Positions 15,217 to 17,420 of a DNA stretch of 17,420 nt are shown here, piece by piece. The stretch covers positions 1-17,420 of the forward strand of contig CAMLKN010000020.1 of assembly GCA_946480655.1 (NCBI GenBank), in the 5' to 3' direction. Both the position numbers and the translations under genes were made by a program. Within the stretch, counting starts at the first letter, position 1. The number at the start of each line of letters is the position of its first letter. The stretch comes from an uncultured Devosia sp. (GTDB lineage: Bacteria > Pseudomonadota > Alphaproteobacteria > Rhizobiales > Devosiaceae). The notes under the pieces were generated by a model. That model saw nothing but the letters and a program-made list of their open reading frames with translations, was not told the DNA's origin and did no database searches.

Positions 15217-16419
15217 ATGGTGGGACGCATCATCAGCATAGCCGTCATTGCCCTCATCCTGGCCGGCGCCGGCTGGGCACTTTGGCCCCGGCCGGTGGTC
15301 GTGGAAGTGGCCGTGATCGAGCGCGGTGATCTCAGCGTGACCGTTGAGGAGGAAGGTATTTCGCGCATCAGGGAGGTCTATCGTGTCACCGCGCCGGTCG
15401 CCGGCCGGCTTGTCCGCGTCGATATTCACGCCGGCGATCCGGTTGCTCAGGGGCAGACCATCGCCGTTATTCAACCGGCGCCTCCAGGCCTCCTTGACGA
15501 ACGCTCGCGCCTGATCGCCGAAGCCGCCGTTGCGGCAGCGGAAGCGGCCGTGCAACTGGCGCAAGCGTCGCTGTCCGAGGCGCAGGCCCGGGCCAGGTAC
15601 GCGGACGCCGATGCGACGCGAAAGGCGGCTCTCGCCGAGCGCGGCGTTGTCTCCGCCCAGGTGAACGAGCAGGCCACGCTTGCCCTCTCAATGGCCAATC
15701 GGGATGTCCAGGTTGCGGAAGCAACGCTTGCGATCCGCCGGCAGGATCTAGAGAGCGCTCGCGCCACGCTCATCCAGGGCAGCGCTGCCACGCCGGCGGG
15801 ACAATGCTGCGCAAACGTCGCGAGCCCCATTGCTGGGCAGGTTCTCACCGTTCTCACCGAAAGCGAACAAGCCGTGCAGGCGGGCACGCCCCTCATGGAC
15901 CTGGGGGATCCGGGCAATATGCAGGTCGTCGTCGAGGTCCTGTCTTTCGACGCCGTCCGGATCGTTGTTGGTGCGCCTGCCACGATCAGGAACTGGGGTG
16001 GCCAGCCGCTCGAGGCGCGCGTCAGCAGCATCAGCCCCACCGCGGTTACGAAAGTCAGTGCCTTGGGCATCGAGGAGCAACGCACCGAGGTGGTCCTTGA
16101 CCTGCTCGAGTCGCCCGAGGTCTGGTCCCGGCTGGGGCACGGTTTCCGCGTCGTTGCCGACATTGTGGTCTGGGAGGGGAAGGACCGGGTGCTTGTTCCG
16201 ATCGGCGCCCTGTTCAGGGACGTTGACAGATGGGCCGTATTCCGTGTCCTCGATGGCAAGGCCAGGCTGGTCCCTATCCAGTTGGGCCAGCGGAACGGCC
16301 AGTACGGCGAAGTTTTGAGTGGGCTTGAACCCGAGGATGTGGTCATCACACATCCTGGAGACACTGTCGCGGATGGAGCGGACGTCGAGGCCCCAGGCCC
16401 CGCCGAGACAAAGCAATAA
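15217..16419 (+). CDS. Periplasmic adaptor (membrane-fusion) protein of the ABC exporter, HlyD/MacA-like
   Basis: This 400-aa protein links the inner-membrane ABC exporter to the cell envelope. Residues 5-23 form an uncleaved membrane anchor or signal-type segment (IISIAVIALILAGAGWALW). A first lipoyl/barrel-sandwich half follows (about 57-90, with VTAPVAGRLVRVDIHAGDPV), then an alanine-rich coiled-coil hairpin (about 95-190). The second lipoyl half is SPIAGQVLTVL (about 203-213), then a beta-barrel domain (about 235-320) and a membrane-proximal tail. GAGGG lies 7 nt before ATG 15217, just past the permease stop. No outer-membrane channel gene follows, so a chromosomally remote TolC-like protein may complete the pump. 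Two adjacent cysteines (C197, C198) near the hairpin end are unusual for this family and could form a disulfide or bind metal. Confidence 0.92.
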   Translation: MVGRIISIAVIALILAGAGWALWPRPVVVEVAVIERGDLSVTVEEEGISRIREVYRVTAPVAGRLVRVDIHAGDPVAQGQTIAVIQPAPPGLLDERSRLIAEAAVAAAEAAVQLAQASLSEAQARARYADADATRKAALAERGVVSAQVNEQATLALSMANRDVQVAEATLAIRRQDLESARATLIQGSAATPAGQCCANVASPIAGQVLTVLTESEQAVQAGTPLMDLGDPGNMQVVVEVLSFDAVRIVVGAPATIRNWGGQPLEARVSSISPTAVTKVSALGIEEQRTEVVLDLLESPEVWSRLGHGFRVVADIVVWEGKDRVLVPIGALFRDVDRWAVFRVLDGKARLVPIQLGQRNGQYGEVLSGLEPEDVVITHPGDTVADGADVEAPGPAETKQ

Positions 16420-16468
16420 CCCGTCGTATCGACCGGTGTGCGACTACGACATCCGGGCCTGAGTGGGC

Positions 16469-16497
16469 TTGTCCGAGGCCGGGCGAGGGCGTATGGT
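16469..16497 (+). promoter_or_regulatory. Candidate promoter upstream of the PAS-like gene
   Basis: TTGTCC (16469-16474), a 17-bp spacer and TATGGT (16492-16497) give about four of six matches at each element. It lies in the spacer after the ABC operon, with predicted transcription start near 16504 and the start codon at 16558. It is a plausible but modest match. No strong terminator is visible after the adaptor gene. Confidence 0.3.
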
Positions 16498-16522
16498 TAA
16501 TTCTTTCGCCTAGCCCAGCCTT

Positions 16523-16541
16523 CGTTGCCGGAGCGGCAACG
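16523..16541 (+). repeat. Perfect 8-bp stem-loop in the leader of the PAS-like gene
   Basis: CGTTGCCG (16523-16530), loop GAG, and CGGCAACG (16534-16541) form an exact inverted repeat. It ends 5 bp before the GGAGGG ribosome-binding site of the downstream gene. It could be an RNA hairpin affecting translation or a short operator. The TTG inside it is not a likely start. Confidence 0.5.
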
Positions 16542-16557
16542 CAAACGGAGGGTGGAC

Positions 16558-17271
16558 GTGCCCGTCCATTGCCCGTCAATGTCGTGGGACCAAGGGATCT
16601 TCATCGCTGAGCTCAATATCGAGCATTATCGCACCAAGCTGACAGGCCAGCTTGATGAAGGGCAGCGGCAAACCTTTACGACTCTGCTCGCCGAGGAAGA
16701 GGCAAGACTGTTTGACCTCAAGGCTGTGGCGGCGGAGCGCGAGCTGTCGGCTTTCATTGCACTCCTCGCCCGGCGCGCCCCGGGTCTGTTCGACGACACC
16801 CTACCCGACTACCCGCAGGACGTCCGCGACGGTCTGTTGGCGACGATCGGTCAGGTGCCAGTGGGCTTGGGCGTGGTGAACAACTCGGGCGAGATGGTGT
16901 TATCCAATGGGCTTATGCAACGGTTCGTCCCGGGAAAGATTCCGTCCCGGGACCCTCAGAGCATCCGGCGCTTCAAAACCCGGGACGGACCGCTCAGTTC
17001 CCTTCTCTGGCCAGGGGCAAGGGCCCTCCGCGGTGAACCAGTCATTCCTGGGATTGCGTTTGTCTTCACCGCTGAGGATGGGCGCGAGACAGAGGTGCGC
17101 GTTGCCGCAGTTCCCGTACGCAACGCCGCCGGCGGCGTCGCCGGAGCGATCGCCGCAGTATATGACATGAGCTCGTTGGGGAGTAGTGCCACCTTGCAGT
17201 GCCTCGAGCATCTGGTGGCCGAAGAAACCGATCGACACAATGGCGGGCAGGGCGCCAGGATAGCCCCCTGA
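16558..17271 (+). CDS. PAS-like sensory domain protein, function unknown
   Basis: 237 aa from GTG 16558, chosen because GGAGGG (16547-16552) sits 5 nt upstream; an in-frame TTG at 16525 lies inside a hairpin and lacks such a site, and an ATG at 16579 has none. The N-terminal part contains IEHYRTKLTGQLDEGQRQTF followed by TTLLAEEEARLF, a helical segment I associate with small alphaproteobacterial sensory proteins. A PAS-like fold follows (about residues 90-215 of the product). It includes QVPVGLGVVNNSGEMVLSNG and a later EVRVAAVPVRNAAGGVAGAI with YDMS, typical of PAS core and PAC ends. No kinase, cyclase, GGDEF or helix-turn-helix output is present, so it is a lone sensor or a partner for another protein. 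The last about 25 residues are polar. It lies just after the ABC export operon, perhaps with its own promoter. Confidence 0.75.
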   Translation: MPVHCPSMSWDQGIFIAELNIEHYRTKLTGQLDEGQRQTFTTLLAEEEARLFDLKAVAAERELSAFIALLARRAPGLFDDTLPDYPQDVRDGLLATIGQVPVGLGVVNNSGEMVLSNGLMQRFVPGKIPSRDPQSIRRFKTRDGPLSSLLWPGARALRGEPVIPGIAFVFTAEDGRETEVRVAAVPVRNAAGGVAGAIAAVYDMSSLGSSATLQCLEHLVAEETDRHNGGQGARIAP

Positions 17272-17294
17272 TGTGAAAATCACGGAGAAGACAC

Positions 17295-17420
17295 ATGCGA
17301 GGCTGGCAGCTTGCGCTGACCGCTCAAGCCTTCGCTAGTCGCGCCATTCACGCCAGTGCGTCGGCTCTAGAGAGGGCAGCCTCTGCCTGGTTTCAGCGTT
17401 CATCCAGCCACCAACAATCC
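17295..17420 (+). CDS. Possible start of a further gene (partial, runs off the window)
   Basis: ATG 17295 follows GGAGA at a spacing of about 8 nt, and the frame stays open for 42 codons to the window end. The product begins MRGWQLALTAQAFASRAIH and then a serine/alanine-rich stretch. The third-position GC is lower than in neighbouring genes, and I recognise no family, so this could be chance. It is 23 bp after the PAS-like gene on the same strand, so it could be the next gene of that unit. Confidence 0.33.
   Translation, partial: MRGWQLALTAQAFASRAIHASASALERAASAWFQRSSSHQQS

Noticed and set aside
16457..16482. GGCCT...AGGCC inverted repeat as a terminator for the ABC operon
   Set aside because: The stem is short and imperfect and there is no T-run. 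The region overlaps a better promoter candidate.
1..17420. Defence system, CRISPR array, prophage or transposon
   Set aside because: No repeat-spacer structure, transposase, integrase, nuclease or toxin-antitoxin motifs were seen. All large frames are metabolic, transport or signalling genes with similar base composition.

Overview
The window is GC-rich chromosomal DNA with tightly packed genes. It looks like an alphaproteobacterium of the order Hyphomicrobiales (Rhizobiales), for example a Devosia- or Rhizobium-like organism. The evidence is the iolR-iolC-iolD order, an IolC fused to a DUF2090 aldolase domain, an FMN-riboswitch-controlled RibN-type transporter, a CHASE2 adenylate cyclase, and GC-rich codon use. 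The genus is a guess. I see no tRNA, rRNA, insertion sequence, phage gene or CRISPR array.

Layout. (1) Positions 1-3512, minus strand: myo-inositol catabolism, in the order iolR (RpiR-type regulator), iolC (kinase-aldolase fusion), iolD (cut by the window edge). The iolR and iolC leaders carry matching composite inverted repeats that look like IolR operators. (2) Positions 3576-5028: a riboflavin-uptake unit on the minus strand. An EamA-family transporter (ribN) sits behind a clear FMN riboswitch. (3) Positions 5003-6497, plus strand: an MFS transporter with a perfect 10-bp-arm palindrome over its start region, closed by a strong bidirectional terminator. (4) Positions 6515-9659: a natural fusion of a Gfo/Idh/MocA dehydrogenase with an aldo/keto reductase (minus strand), divergent from a MelR-like AraC regulator (plus strand). 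This is probably a small sugar-oxidoreductase regulon. (5) Positions 9669-11771: a CHASE2-class III adenylate cyclase just behind the regulator. A previously unlisted 41-aa membrane protein gene meets it tail to tail on the minus strand. (6) Positions 12080-16419: a three-gene ABC export operon (ATPase, FtsX-type permease, periplasmic adaptor) behind a palindromic operator candidate. (7) Positions 16558-17420: a PAS-like protein of unknown role and the start of a possible further gene.

The regions work largely independently. The common theme is carbohydrate and vitamin acquisition (inositol, riboflavin, an unidentified sugar) plus efflux and cAMP signalling. The only gene-poor stretch longer than 300 bases is 4597-5040, which holds the riboswitch leader and the divergent promoter/operator region. 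I did not find a defence system or a clearly new multi-gene system. The least conventional items are the dehydrogenase-AKR fusion, the 41-aa membrane protein and the orphan palindromes.
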